This document shows, piece after piece, positions 36,801 to 48,100 of a DNA stretch of 64,000 nt (position 1 is its first letter; every line of letters starts with the position of its first letter). Source of the DNA: Prostheceraeus crozeri (Eukaryota; Platyhelminthes; Polycladida; Euryleptidae); the NCBI GenBank assembly GCA_907163375.1, contig CAJQUW010008635.1, positions 274,002 through 338,001 of the forward strand, given 5' to 3'. The notes below the pieces were generated by a model. That model saw only the letters and a program-made list of their open reading frames with translations. It was not told the origin of the DNA and did no database searches. The position numbers and the translations under genes are program-made.

Positions 36801-37920
36801 GTTTTTAGCAAAGTACAACATGCTTAATTGAATTAAGTTCATATAATGAATATAAGTTATAACAAGCTGTGTAACTTCAAAGCTTTCATAGAAGGAGAAT
36901 CATGTGTGCACAGCAGTGTGCACTATATACTGTTCGGGTTGATTTGCAAGAGCTCAAATGCAAATTAGACAATTGAGTTGATGCCAGTAATCTGACTGAC
37001 AACTTACACATTTTTTACTTTATTTAATTCGTGTGTGGGCTGCTCTAAGTGAGAATACTCTAAATAATGTAGTTTTATAGTAAGCCATAAATCACAAGCG
37101 ACTTTGATTATTGATCATATATTTAATTTTAATATTTGGCATTATTTTTGCTTGTGAAATCAGTACTTACGACACTTTTATAAAACATGGTTCTGAAACA
37201 ATTTCTGCTCTACAAAATGTCTTTTTGGCTTTGAAAAATTCCAAATAATGAGATAGAAGCAGTAATATACATATGCAAACTAGTAAACCTTGATAAACCT
37301 TGTTCATAACTTTCATTTATAGGATTATTTCTGGTGTTCAAAACCTCACATTTGAAAATTACTTTCATACTCATAATAAACATGACTATAAAACCTAATG
37401 TTCAAACTTTGTTTCCAAAGCATATTATTATAGCCGCGCATTTTAGCATGTTTTTAAACTTGCTATGAAGATCCTTATAATTGATGAATACGATACAGAA
37501 AAGTTGATAGGCGCCTTCAATGGCATATTCAAGAAGAAAGCAGACAAGATAAGTGAACTATTGTCTATCCATGACCCGATAAAGAGACGGAAGGGAAAAT
37601 TTGGACTGCTTTCAAGAAATTAAGTAGGCCTCTGTCAGCATCTTTTGAAGTTGCATGCCGACACATTTAATAAGCTCCTCAATTGAAAAGAAGCAAAGGA
37701 AAATGTTGGAATAAGAAAGCAAAAGAAACAATAGAAGGAAAAGAAAATAGATTGAAAAACAAAGTCATATGTTCTCTGTTTTGAAATATTCTAAAGACAT
37801 GTTTCATAAGGCCATATGTTTGCGACCCGGAGTTCTATCAAAATGATGGGACTCCATATCCCTAGGAAGCAGGGACATCTATGATCACTGTATTATAATT
37901 TGTAGGCTTATGCATCAATA
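33839..37920. other. AT-rich stretch with simple repeats, no recognised gene
   Basis: It contains an AAT/AT microsatellite at about 35265-35340 and a perfect two-copy 20-bp tandem repeat at 36511-36550. A GGAGTC-rich patch lies near 36612-36631. No domain-bearing ORF was seen. The part from about 36.2 kb onward is the template of the noisy copies at the end of the window. Confidence 0.4.
36511..36550. repeat. 20-bp tandem duplication
   Basis: ACAAATACATTGACAGTAT occurs at 36511 and again at 36531, differing only in the last base of the unit. Confidence 0.85.
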
Positions 37921-39314
37921 TGTACTCAGTGACAAAAAGAATTAAACAAGTCCTGATATGAATACTTGGTTGTACTGTACGTTTGTTTGTTGTTTGTAAA
38001 AGGAGAACTCGAATGCTTTACTCAAAAACATTTAATTTTATACTCATGATTTTATCAACTTAAGTTAGAAACGGGTGTGACCACCGCGAGCATCCAAGCA
38101 GGCATCGATGCGTGAGGGCATGGATGAGCACAGTCGCTGGATGAATGCCAGGTGTAAGAGATTCCACTGCTCGATCAGTCTGTCGACCAACATTTTCAAA
38201 GACACTGGTGGGTGGTTGTACCTCTCCCTCACTCTGCGACCAAGTTCATCCCAGCAGTGCTCGATGGGGCAGAGGTCGGGAGAACGTGAGGGCCATTCCA
38301 AGGTTGGGATTCCACTGCTTGCTATCCTGTTAGAGACCACTGAAGCGCGATGGGGCCTTGCGTTGTCATCCTGAAAAATCAATTGATTCGATGTCACTGC
38401 TGGAACTACGACCGGTGTCACGATCTCGTCGGCATATCGCTGTCCTGTCAATGTTCCTTTCACTACGATTGCTGGTGTTTTTCCATTGTGCCAGATACCG
38501 GCCCAAACCATGACACTACCGCCGCCGTACCGGTCGTGTTCTTTGACGCAACATGGAGCAAATCGTTCACTTGGCAAGCGATGAACACGGATCCGACCAT
38601 CGTTGAAATCGAGAGTAAACCTCGATTCATCAGTCCAGAGCACACGTTCCCACTGACTGTCACTCCACGACTGATGACCTTGACACCACGTCACTCGTCT
38701 CCTTCGATGTTCCAGGCTCAGCGGAATTCTCACAGCGGGTCGTCGAGACTGTATACCAGCTTCTCGCAATCTTCGATATGCAGTTCGAACGCTACAGGCA
38801 ACGTTCCCAGCAACCTTCCAGTACACAATTAGCTTCGGGACGGACACAAATCTGTTTCTTTTAGCAGCTAAAACTAAGCGTGCATCTGTCCGCTTGGATG
38901 ATACTCTTGGTCTTCCTGATCCGTTCTTCTTTTCCACATTTCCTTCTGCTTTCCAACGACACCACCACCTCCATACAACGACCCTTGAAATTTTCAATTC
39001 TTTCGCAACAGTTGTAGAACTTTGCCCACAACGCATCATCCCAATTGCCATTCCTCTGGTAAAGTTATCGTGCGCCATTTCATAAGTCAAATCTGGTCAG
39101 CAGTAGGTGGTGATTCTGTTCAACTTCTAGCTGTTACCGTGATCAATATCAAATTTTGAAATTTGATGGTCCTATATCATTTCCCTTATCATATATAGAG
39201 TTCAATGGTGATACATAGAAAGCGAGATATCATCTCAAACCATAGAAAAAAATGAAACAAACTTCCATTCAAGTCAATGATAGTTGGTTTCATTATTTAT
39301 GTCAGTGAGTACTG
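37921..39314. mobile_element. Tc1/mariner-type transposon, apparently intact
   Basis: The left terminus TGTACTCAGTGACAAAAAGA is matched inverted at the right end (CAGTACTCACTGACATAAAT read on the minus strand), giving TIRs of about 28 bp with a few mismatches. TA flanks both sides (37919-37920 and 39315-39316), as for Tc1 insertions. A single full-length transposase frame fills most of the 1.39 kb on the minus strand. The mismatched TIRs argue against very recent insertion, but the ORF is uninterrupted. Confidence 0.88.
38065..39090 (-). CDS. Tc1-like DD34E transposase
   Basis: The 341-residue uninterrupted frame is the usual Tc1 transposase length. Residues 6-62 form the first DNA-binding module (HTH with SSTTVAKELKISRVVVWRWW) ending in the GRPR minor-groove motif at 59-62. 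Residues 65-135 form the second HTH (VSVPKL...SVRTAYRRLRE). The catalytic domain carries VLWTDESRF with D154, FQDDNARPH with D242, and SPDLCPIEHCWDEL with E277. There are 34 residues between the last two, the Tc1 signature. A glycine-rich YGGGSVMVWAGI box sits at 188-199. Translation may start at M1 or at M5 (MAHDN). It would excise and insert the surrounding element at TA. No frameshift or lost catalytic residue was seen, so it could be active. Confidence 0.93.
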   Translation of the reverse strand: MTYEMAHDNFTRGMAIGMMRCGQSSTTVAKELKISRVVVWRWWCRWKAEGNVEKKNGSGRPRVSSKRTDARLVLAAKRNRFVSVPKLIVYWKVAGNVACSVRTAYRRLREAGIQSRRPAVRIPLSLEHRRRRVTWCQGHQSWSDSQWERVLWTDESRFTLDFNDGRIRVHRLPSERFAPCCVKEHDRYGGGSVMVWAGIWHNGKTPAIVVKGTLTGQRYADEIVTPVVVPAVTSNQLIFQDDNARPHRASVVSNRIASSGIPTLEWPSRSPDLCPIEHCWDELGRRVRERYNHPPVSLKMLVDRLIEQWNLLHLAFIQRLCSSMPSRIDACLDARGGHTRF

Positions 39315-39316
39315 TA

Positions 39317-40190
39317 TATATTTTGCCATGCCTTGTGAGGAATATCTTTCTTGCTCATAGCTTGAAGTGCATATCCTAAATGAAGGTATTTTTGATAAAC
39401 ATGTTAAATCTTTCTCGATAGCCTATGCTGCAAAGATCTAAATTCTTTCAAAAGCAAAAATATCATCTTCAGCAGACCGTCCATTTGATTCCTTAATTAA
39501 GATTTAGTAATAGAAATTCTATCGTAATCATACTAGATCATCATGCAGAATCAATATCTTATTTGAATGCTTAGTTCATAATTACGATATTTATAAATCA
39601 TCAGCTTACACGAGCTCAAGGTTAGAAGTTGGGCAGAATGCTAAGCTCATATTCACTCTTCAAAATAATGCAAGTTTTGGAATTTGATTGAGAAAATGAA
39701 AATTGTACATGTGGACTTCCGCAAAAGCGTTTTCACTGATCAAGTTGCAGAATCCATCGGCATCATTCAACTCATTGAGTATCAATACGGAAGCAGTTGA
39801 TGTATTGTATAGAAGATTCTTATGTATATCATAGAAGCTTTTTTTAGTTCACCCCATCTTTATGCTCTTTTTGCACTTTGGTGTGTCTGAATTATTGAAC
39901 AATTATCTCATGGCTTACGTGAAGAAAAATTACATTTTAGAAACGTGAGAATCTTACAGTGCTGTCATTTATCAACTTCATCATATCAAGAAGAGGATTA
40001 TGTTATCATTGAGTCCCTTCTGCTTAAATGGTGTTAATTTACAGATACCACTATTCCATTTCTGAAGCAAGAACCGTTTCAAGATGGAGATAGAAAAATA
40101 CCTACATGTACACTTAGTCAAATTATCAATAGGCTATAGCGGCTATCAAGTGTCGCATTTCTCTTAATAATCAGGGATTTCAAACTCATT
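39317..40190. other. AT-rich stretch with no recognised gene
   Basis: No ORF, repeat or RNA gene was recognised. Confidence 0.45.
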
Positions 40191-40942
40191 TTTAACCTGG
40201 CGATTAACGAAATTTGATGTTCTTGCGAGAATCAATACATTCATAATTTTTAGAAAATGTTTTATAAGCCTAGGCCTAAATGACACACTTCATATTTTTC
40301 TATACGAACATGCTACAATTTGATTCTATCATTAGACATCATTATATAGAGTTGCTGTACGAAAAATAAGCACAGCATTCGAGTTCGCGCTAGCGGACGA
40401 CATCGCTGGGTGAATTTTGAGTATAGCGACGCATTGCTATCATCTCTTGTCACGGAAGTCTATGACAATGTCGAAACTGCATGGCGCAATATAGCATTGT
40501 GCACTTTTGGTATTGTATTGGGTACTTTTAATAGATAGGGACCTATAAACATAGAATCAACAACATCACAAATGAATTTTTCTATTGTAGTGAATGCTAT
40601 GCGGTATTATTTCATTGATACCGTCCCAGAGCCGACAACAATGTAGAGATGTTGGACGATAAATGAGTCCAGCAATGGAGTCCGCGATGGTGGACGACAT
40701 TGTTGGATGAATTTAGAGTCCAACATAGCATTGTTATCGATATTTCTATGTTCAGAATAATCAAGATGAAAGTATCCAGACAATGAAATTGAAATCCAGT
40801 ATCTATGTTATTGAGATAAGCACAGAAATAAGAAGTAATCATTTATCAACATTAACGATATCTGGCAATACGATGGACGTCGACTGGGATAACATGCCTA
40901 CAATTGATTTCAGTCTATTTCCCAATAGCATGATTACAAATC

Positions 40943-42202
40943 ATGCTAGAATTGAATGAAATAAAGGAAATATTGAACGAACCAGTAGAAAGAAATGAGC
41001 AACAGTGTCAAATTCCAGAGGATGCGATCGCGGAAATGGATGCGTTAGAAATCAGAATGAAATCTGCATCATCGAAGCAAGAGAGAGAACATTCCAAAAG
41101 ATTTATGGACTTTTTAATAGAAAAACAGATCGAAGTTGATTTAAAGACCATTTCTGAAGAAAGACTGAATGGCCTGTTGAGATGGTTTTGTAAAGAGCTA
41201 AAGACTAAAAAGAACGAATATTATAGTCCACAAAGTTTACGATGTATACGAGCTGGCATTCATCGTTACCTCACTATAGCACTGAATCGAAATGTCAACA
41301 TAATAAGCGGAGAATAGTTCAGTCAGGCAAATCGAATGCTAACCACGATGTCAGCCTTATGGTTATCAAATGGAGGAAGACCAACTGAATATGTTTCAAT
41401 TGAAGAGAATGATTTAACAAAAATTAACAAGTCATTTACATTACACGAAAAGCAGCCGATTCCCTTCAAAACGAAGTCATTTTTTCTATTCTCTTTCCTT
41501 GGTGCAAGAGGAAGAGAAGAATTTAGGCGACTTCGCCGAAGTGATGTTTCTATTTGTACCGATTCTGAAGGACAAAAATTTGTAGAAGTATCATCAAAGG
41601 ACAGCGACAACAGAAGGAAAAACACAAGACCCAGTTTGAAATTGAAAGAATATTCATCCAAACGAATTGGCAGAATATATGATACTCGAGCTATCGAAGC
41701 CATTGAAATTTACTTGAAGCTGCTGAGCCAAGGAACTCCAAATTCAGACAATCTTTTCCCCCGACCATTGAGCAACAAAAATAACAAACTGATTTTCAGC
41801 CGAAGCCAAGTTCGAGGAGAACATTGATTGGGCGATTTTATGAAAACTTTATCAAAGAAATTGGAATTGTCAAAAATGTACACCAACCATTGTATAAGAT
41901 GCACGACCATTACCAAAGGAAAAGAAAAGGGTCTCACAAATCAGGAAATAGCGTTGCTAACTGGACATAAGGATGCAGCAAGTATCGATGGATATGACCG
42001 GCCGTCAGACAGCCGCAAGCTCCGCATAGCAAGTGTTTTGTCAAATAATGAACCAAATAACCTGAAAAAGCATGAGCATGAACCCGAAGAAACAATTACG
42101 AGAACAGTAAACACGGAACAAATAAACCAGATGATGAACATGGTGGCGCAATCCACAGGAAATACGATCCAAATATTCAATAACTGTACAGTGAATTTTT
42201 GA
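40943..42202 (+). pseudogene. Crypton-like (DUF3504) tyrosine recombinase with two in-frame stops
   Basis: One reading frame of 420 codons runs from the ATG at 40943 to the TGA ending at 42202, interrupted only by TAG at 41315-41317 and TGA at 41825-41827. Codons 1-124 form the N-terminal SAM-like core-binding region (KRFMDFLIEK, SLRCIRAGIHRYL). The catalytic region holds R191 (GARGREEF), H316 and R319 (HCIRCTT), H342 (LLTGHKD) and Y351 (DGYDRP), the R-H-R-H-Y set of tyrosine recombinases in Crypton order. Crypton enzymes integrate circular DNA by recombination. An ATG at 40873 opens a coding-like stretch (MDVDWDNMPTIDFSLF) in another frame that stops at 40957-40959, so the true start may lie upstream with a frameshift. 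Absence of frameshifts in the main body suggests recent inactivation. Confidence 0.82.
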
Positions 42203-42206
42203 TTTT

Positions 42207-42265
42207 AATATTGTCTAGACACTTTTCATTGTCTGGACACCTTTTCTCATTGTTTGGATACTTTA
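42207..42265 (+). repeat. three imperfect copies of an about 21-bp unit
   Basis: CATTGTCTGGACACCTTTTC-like units follow the recombinase stop codon three times (ATTGTCTAGACAC, ATTGTCTGGACAC, ATTGTTTGGATAC), possibly a 3' subterminal feature of the element. Confidence 0.6.
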
Positions 42266-42453
42266 TGAGTTATATTAAATGCATTTTCAGATATCATTGA
42301 ACCTTTTTACATAGATCACAACAGGGAAATGACGACAACAATCTTCGTTGTTGCCGGCTATCTGAATTAAATAACACTATCTATGCATGCAGCCAGAAAC
42401 TTTCACAGACTTCTACATGTGCATGAATCATAGTACGCACTCACTAAAATAGT

Positions 42454-42546
42454 AATCATGCCTAGCTTTTTCAAGCATCAATGATCCTTACGCTATGCGG
42501 CCTCGGCTGTACGACTCATTGATGCTTTCAAAATCTAGGCATGATT
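42454..42546. repeat. 31-bp hairpin, 31-nt loop
   Basis: AATCATGCCTAG...CATCAATGA at 42454-42484 is inverted at 42516-42546, with a few mismatches in the middle. It is a small fold-back or MITE. Confidence 0.75.
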
Positions 42547-42620
42547 GATATATCAGTTAAGAATAATGAGGATATCTAAAAATATCCTACGATCTTGCGA
42601 CACATTCAACCTGGCGATTA

Positions 42621-43394
42621 TTAGAAATACGATACTATCGTACTGGTGCTAAATATCAATAATGCAGAGGGGGTATTCCCACGCACAGCATTAGTACTAG
42701 ATTACAGAGTATCACTTTAGTTTCAGATGCATGCTTATTCTAATTTTTTTCAATATTGATTACCTTATTAGCATCATTTGCAGAATTAGTGCAACATTCA
42801 AAGATTCGCGGGAAATCTAAAACTATGTTATGGGGAATAATATAAACAGGAACGCCTGAGTGCCGTATCTTACATTCTTGTATACTTGGCTCTCGTTCAC
42901 TTAATTTGATACATCGCATATTCATTTAGTTTAGTCAGCAAGCTTAGTACCCACTCAATAAATAGATGCTTCAGTAAGATAGTTATATTGTCAGCACACA
43001 AGATTGCGAAAATGAACAAATGTTCGATGCTTTTATCAGAATGCATTCGATTGTCGAAAAAATCTCGGTGAGAAATTGATTCAGTCAAATAAAAAACAGC
43101 TCATGTCTGCCTCCAAAAAAGATAATTGTATTAAAATCACACATTTTCTGAGTTCATCCGCTTATATTGCAATTAATTGCAAAGTTTCAAAAACGAAGAT
43201 TTTCATATCATTTGTATCGTGAAAAACGCTTCCATTAAATGTTGAAAACCCGATAGCAAGCAATGCAATACTCTTCGCTGTCAAAGAACATAAATACTGA
43301 AGTTCTTAACAAAAATCAATATTAAGGTGGGAGCCCACTTCAGATATCACCAGTTGCTCATCAGCTGTTCCAAAATATGTAGACCTTTTCATTC
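42621..43394. other. AT-rich stretch, no recognised gene; 3' flank or UTR of the minus-strand exon
   Basis: On the minus strand this lies downstream of the stop codon at 43395-43397 and so may be partly 3' untranslated sequence. A clean minus-strand AATAAA was not located. Confidence 0.35.
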
Positions 43395-43577
43395 CTAAGC
43401 TTGTGAACCGGTTTGATGGAGATGATGAACAACATTCACCCAATTCCATCCACGCTCTTTTTCTCCACTGGCTCCGAATCGATCGAATAATCGTCTTTTC
43501 TGTCCTTTAGTTAACTGTTCTTTTTTCGTCTTGACATTCGCGGCAGGAGTGGAGGATGGAGCCGGTTTTTCGCTTTC
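43395..43577 (-). CDS. terminal coding exon of an unidentified conserved gene
   Basis: The minus strand has an acceptor (TTCATTTCAG/) at 43578-43587, then 60 codons starting ESEKPAPSS, passing KTKKEQLTKGQKRRLFDRFG and ending RGWNWVNVVHHLHQTGSQA followed by TAG. The Lys-rich QKRR segment followed by G-RGWNWV-VV-HL-QTG looks like a conserved C-terminal motif of a eukaryotic protein, but I cannot name the family with confidence. Upstream exons should lie at higher coordinates, where the assembly folds back on itself, so the rest of the gene cannot be read here. A noisy copy of this exon start recurs inverted near 47186. Confidence 0.55.
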   Translation of the reverse strand, partial: ESEKPAPSSTPAANVKTKKEQLTKGQKRRLFDRFGASGEKERGWNWVNVVHHLHQTGSQA

Positions 43578-43587
43578 CTGAAATGAA

Positions 43588-44854
43588 TGAAAACATATTA
43601 TAGTTATGTCATGACAACGTTATTGTCAAAATATTAGCTGAAATGTCAAAGCGAGGCACATCATAGAAATAATGCAGGACTGTATAAATAAATCCATTAA
43701 ACTTCTGATCTCCATCAATCATATCAGAAGAACACAAAATCAGTTGAAAACAAAAAATGCACTTCTATTCCATCAGAAAAATTATTTTCAAATCAAGCAT
43801 CCTCGGATCCACTTGGTAATCAAAATCTGTGAACTTTCTTCCTGATGAAAACTATTGCTTAAATTCTTATTCGAACAAATTTGACAAAATGAAATAATTC
43901 GACAGCGCTTCATGTCACTGGGATTTAAGTGCATGGAACGAAGAAGATATAAAAAATATAGAATATGCATGTCAATGACAAAGATGAAGGAAACACATTG
44001 AATGTGCAACGAAAACGGCAACAGCCTGGGCTGAGCGCTGAAGATCGAATGAATGTGGTTTATCGATTTCCATAAGATAACAGAAATTTATAAGAATTAC
44101 TTAAAATTGCGGCTGAAAAATTTTAACATTGAAATTAGAATATGTTAGTATAATTTGTGAAGTAAAGGAGAAACGCATCTCACTAAAAGATCTTACAGAA
44201 ATGGGTGCAATATATTCTTATGTAAGTATCGAGCATCATGTTCGTCATGCATAAACAATGTGAAAACGACAAAAATAGCAAAAAAACTTCTTATATTTTG
44301 ATATTCTTTTACAATTCCTTCGAAAGATATTTGAACTTCGCTAAGTATTCTAAACCTAGTTGCAGACAACAATTACAAAGGTCAAGAGAAACATTCAAAG
44401 CATTCAGTTGATTGTCCCACGCAAGTATGGACGGAAAATGCATGCGACACACGTCATCCACTTTTGTTGTGAACAACCATTGTCAATTGGAAGTAATATG
44501 TAGGAAAATGTAGGAGTTAAGGACCTGCGGATCGACAAATTTAGAGTTGAATCGAATCGAGTCGAGTCGCGAATCGAATCGAATCATTCATAACTTTCGA
44601 AGGCCTAAATCAGTTTATTTCTTTATTTACGTGTTGCTTAGCCAACTATGCTGTTTGCCACTAAAAAGTAGTCATACTAACAGCATTCATGCTTCGTTGT
44701 AGGCTATTAAAAGACGACGCACAGTCGTCCATAAAAAATAAGCATTCAAACGTCTATATTTTTTGAGGCTGCGCTTTAAAACCCAAATATTTTTAATGTC
44801 AACCTGACGCTGAACTTTGAATTAGATACTGTATGGTAAGTTGACTCGCGACTA
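43588..44854 (-). other. probable intron of the unidentified minus-strand gene
   Basis: No further coding block was recognised before the sequence break at 44855. It includes a GAATCGAATCGAGTCGAGTC-type simple repeat at about 44546-44585. Confidence 0.35.
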
Positions 44855-44913
<59 letters not shown>

Positions 44914-45114
44914 GGGTGAGACTCGGGCGGCGCTAGGTTGGGTGGGGGGGGGGGCGGGTCGCTGTGGGGCTTGTGCACAGAGTGGATAAACGTGAACTTC
45001 GAGAGAGTTTGATCGTCTCACTCAGCATTTAAGCTCATCCACTAAGTCATGTGCAAACACACGTGTCTGAAGTAAACGAATGCCAAAACGTCTTCATTGT
45101 ATTTTAGCAGACCA
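44855..45114. other. 58-G homopolymer and G-rich hinge of a fold-back
   Basis: Positions 44855-44912 are all G, followed by about 50 nt of G-rich sequence with another G run near 44942-44954. The sequences on either side are inverted copies of each other: GTATGGTAAGTTGACTCGCG just before the G run reappears reversed near 45125-45155. An 81-codon minus-strand frame here is polyproline from the G run and not a gene. Confidence 0.9.
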
Positions 45115-48100
45115 ATAGCCAATGTAAGTCGCCGATTCAACTTCCCATACAGAAACTAAGTACAAATTTCATCGTGTCAGGTTAGACATTACAAATAATT
45201 TTGGTATTTTTTTAAAAGCGCAACCTCAAAAAAATATAGACGTTATTAATGCTAAATTTTTATGGAACGACTGTGCGTCGTCTTTTATAGCCTACAACGA
45301 AGCAGAATGCTGTTAGTAAGACTACATTTTAAGTGGCAGAACAGCTGAGATCTGAGTCTAACAACAGCGAAACAGTCTAAGATTCATAAGCGCAAGCTAT
45401 GGTGTATTGGTACGCTTAAAACGAAACTCGTCTTATGGAAATAGATTTCGATTCGATTCGCGATCTCTCGACTCGATTCGATTCAACTGGATCTAACTGA
45501 ATCTATTACATATTTCTCTTTTCTCCTCTATCTTGGTTCTCTTCTTTCTTAAATTTCTATCATGCTGCTGTGACACACAACAAGAATATCCGCTTCTATA
45601 AGCACAGAAGTTTCTAATTAGACTTAGCGACGACAAATTTTTTACTGAACAATACACAATCACTGCATGATCACACAACAAGTGGACACATACACACAAA
45701 CTGACATGCAATGTTTATGTTATGAGCGATAGCCCGAAAACACACAAAGAGGATCACTACACATTAAACATTAGACACCTCAGTTTGAAGTCACTCAGAC
45801 AGTACCATACACGATCTGTTAACTGGCACTTCGCAGTATCCTGCCTACATAGGATGGTTACAAGGTAATTCCGGGGTGACTAATGGTTGAGAGCGCGACG
45901 AACGAGCAAGTGGATAGATGGCGCGTGTCTGTACATGACACGTGCTCATGCTTTCACCGATCCCATACTGTGGACTTGTGGGTATCATCAACTGACTGAC
46001 TATTGAATGATCTCTCTTGACCTTTCGCGAATCAGCTTGTCTAGCGGCAACTAGTGTTATGAGAATACTATCATCGATAGCTCTTTCAACATAAACAGCC
46101 TACTTTCGAAGCGAAATAGATAAAAATACGAACGGATCTCTTATAACGATATAAGAAGTTTTTTATTGGCACTATCTATTTATGTCACTATATTCACATT
46201 GTATATCTGATAATTAGCATCCGACAAATCCACGAGATATCTGAACCGAATGGCATACTAATACACTGACCTTCCACACGAATCATCGATCAGGCTCAGT
46301 ATCATTCAATATACAGTGGCACAGAAACAGTCTATTAAGCACCTCCATTTACAATGTACAGCACACATTTTACATGCATAGGTATAGTGCTTGATCCTAA
46401 TCATCATACTCCTTTACTATCACAATTTATACTAACATATTCTAATTTCAACTCGTTACAAATTTTTCCAGCCGCAATTTTAAGTAATTCTTATAAAATT
46501 TCTGTTATCTTCTAAGGAAACTACAGACACACAATCAACTCATACACTATCAACATAGAAACGATCGTTCAGCGCTACATTTCCGCCACAGACGTCTGTC
46601 GCAACAGTCCATTAATCGTTATGCACATTCAATGTGTTTCCTTCATCTTTGTCATGACATGCCATATTCTACACACACACTTTTATATCTACTTCGTTCC
46701 ATGCACTTAATCCCAGTGACATGAAGCGCTGTCGAATTATTTCATTTGTCAAATTTTGTTCGTAATAAGAATTTAAGCAATAGTTTTCATCAGAAGAAAG
46801 TTCACGAGATTTTATTACCAAGTGGATCCGAGGAAGCTTGATTTGAAAATAATTTTTTCTGATGGAATAGAAGTGCAATTTTTTGTTTTAAACTGATTTG
46901 TTGGTCTTCTGAATCAGTGTAAGTTGCGACAATTGGTCAGTTCATCAGCTAGTACGTTCTCAATGGAGATGATATATTTACATAGACAGTACACTTTAGA
47001 TGTATATTATCATCTCACTACAGAGATAGTGAGCTCAGGCCTCTTGAGCAATTTTGAAAAAAGTTGAGAATATGTACAATATTACATTTTACAGACTAAA
47101 CTAACTTCATCATGACATAACGTGAGTCCCGATGACATCATAAGCTATAATATCTCTTTATTCTCATTGCATTTCAGGAAAGCGAAAAACCGGCTCCACC
47201 CTCCATCCTTGCCGTTCGTACATATGTCATAGAACTGAGAAAATCAATCGAACTATGATTTATACTACACAGGAACAGAACAGAGCGAGGCGCGTTATAT
47301 CGACGATTATCAGCGAGGATGCACTAAGCTGAGAGAAAACAGAGCCGCAGTATGGAACTAGGGGTGATTACTCTGACAACATAACATAGCACACTGAACA
47401 TCATAGCTTATCCAAGCTCACAAGCTTATATTAGTCATGAGGAAGACGGATAGGCGGGGGGGGAAAACGCGCGAGCGTGTTTTTCCTCGGCAACGCGTTG
47501 CGGCGAAAAGGCGAGTCAATTGCAACAAGAGCGGAATGTCTACTAGGATTCGACATCACAGTGGACACAGCCTAGCGATGAGCAAAGGTGATATCTAAGG
47601 GGCTCCAACCGTAATGATGGAGGTGTGGGTGTTGTGTAAACTTCAGTATTTACAAAATATCTACTATGTATCTCTGATGATAGACGATATTGACATTGCG
47701 TAGCTGACATGCGCAGTCTTTCTCTGTCTCTACGCATCTCATTGATACACAGTGAACAGTTTTATCACACGATCTTATTTCGGAAATTGATATATATAGA
47801 GATCGTTCGTCTGATCATATCTAGCGAAACTTTGCAATTAATTGCAATAATAAGCGCGATGAACTCAGAAATGTGTGATTATTAGTAAATTTATCTTTTT
47901 CTCTGCAGAAGGTCATGCATAGACAATAATGAGAGTTTATTTAGACATCTAGAATCACATGATCTTAACGACCGAGACATTCTCGACTATAGTCGCATGC
48001 ATTCATGTATATAAAAGCATCGAGAACATGAATTGTTCATTTTCCGCAATCTTGTGTGCTGCTATATAACTATCTTACTGAAGCATGCTATTTATTGACT

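Larger units (their letters stand above)
40194..42620. mobile_element. possible extent of the Crypton-like insertion
   Basis: The 13-mer AACCTGGCGATTA occurs at 40194-40206 and again at 42608-42620, in direct orientation, bracketing the tyrosine-recombinase reading frame. Cryptons lack TIRs and make short direct duplications, so this pair may mark the insertion or just be two copies of a local repeat. A second direct pair, about 40390-40445 and 40678-40740 (GGACGACAT-G-TGG-TGAATTT), lies in the left flank. Confidence 0.3.

Noticed and set aside
38108..38832. ORFs of 88 and 160 codons on the plus strand
   Set aside because: They are antisense shadows of the Tc1 transposase, whose minus-strand frame has all catalytic motifs.
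40861..40959. MDVDWDNMPTIDFSLF frame as the definite start of the Crypton protein
   Set aside because: It looks coding but ends at a TGA (40957-40959) and would need a frameshift to join the main frame, so it is mentioned only as a possibility.
44776..45021. 81-codon minus-strand ORF with a long polyproline tract
   Set aside because: The prolines are translation of the 58-G run at the fold-back hinge.
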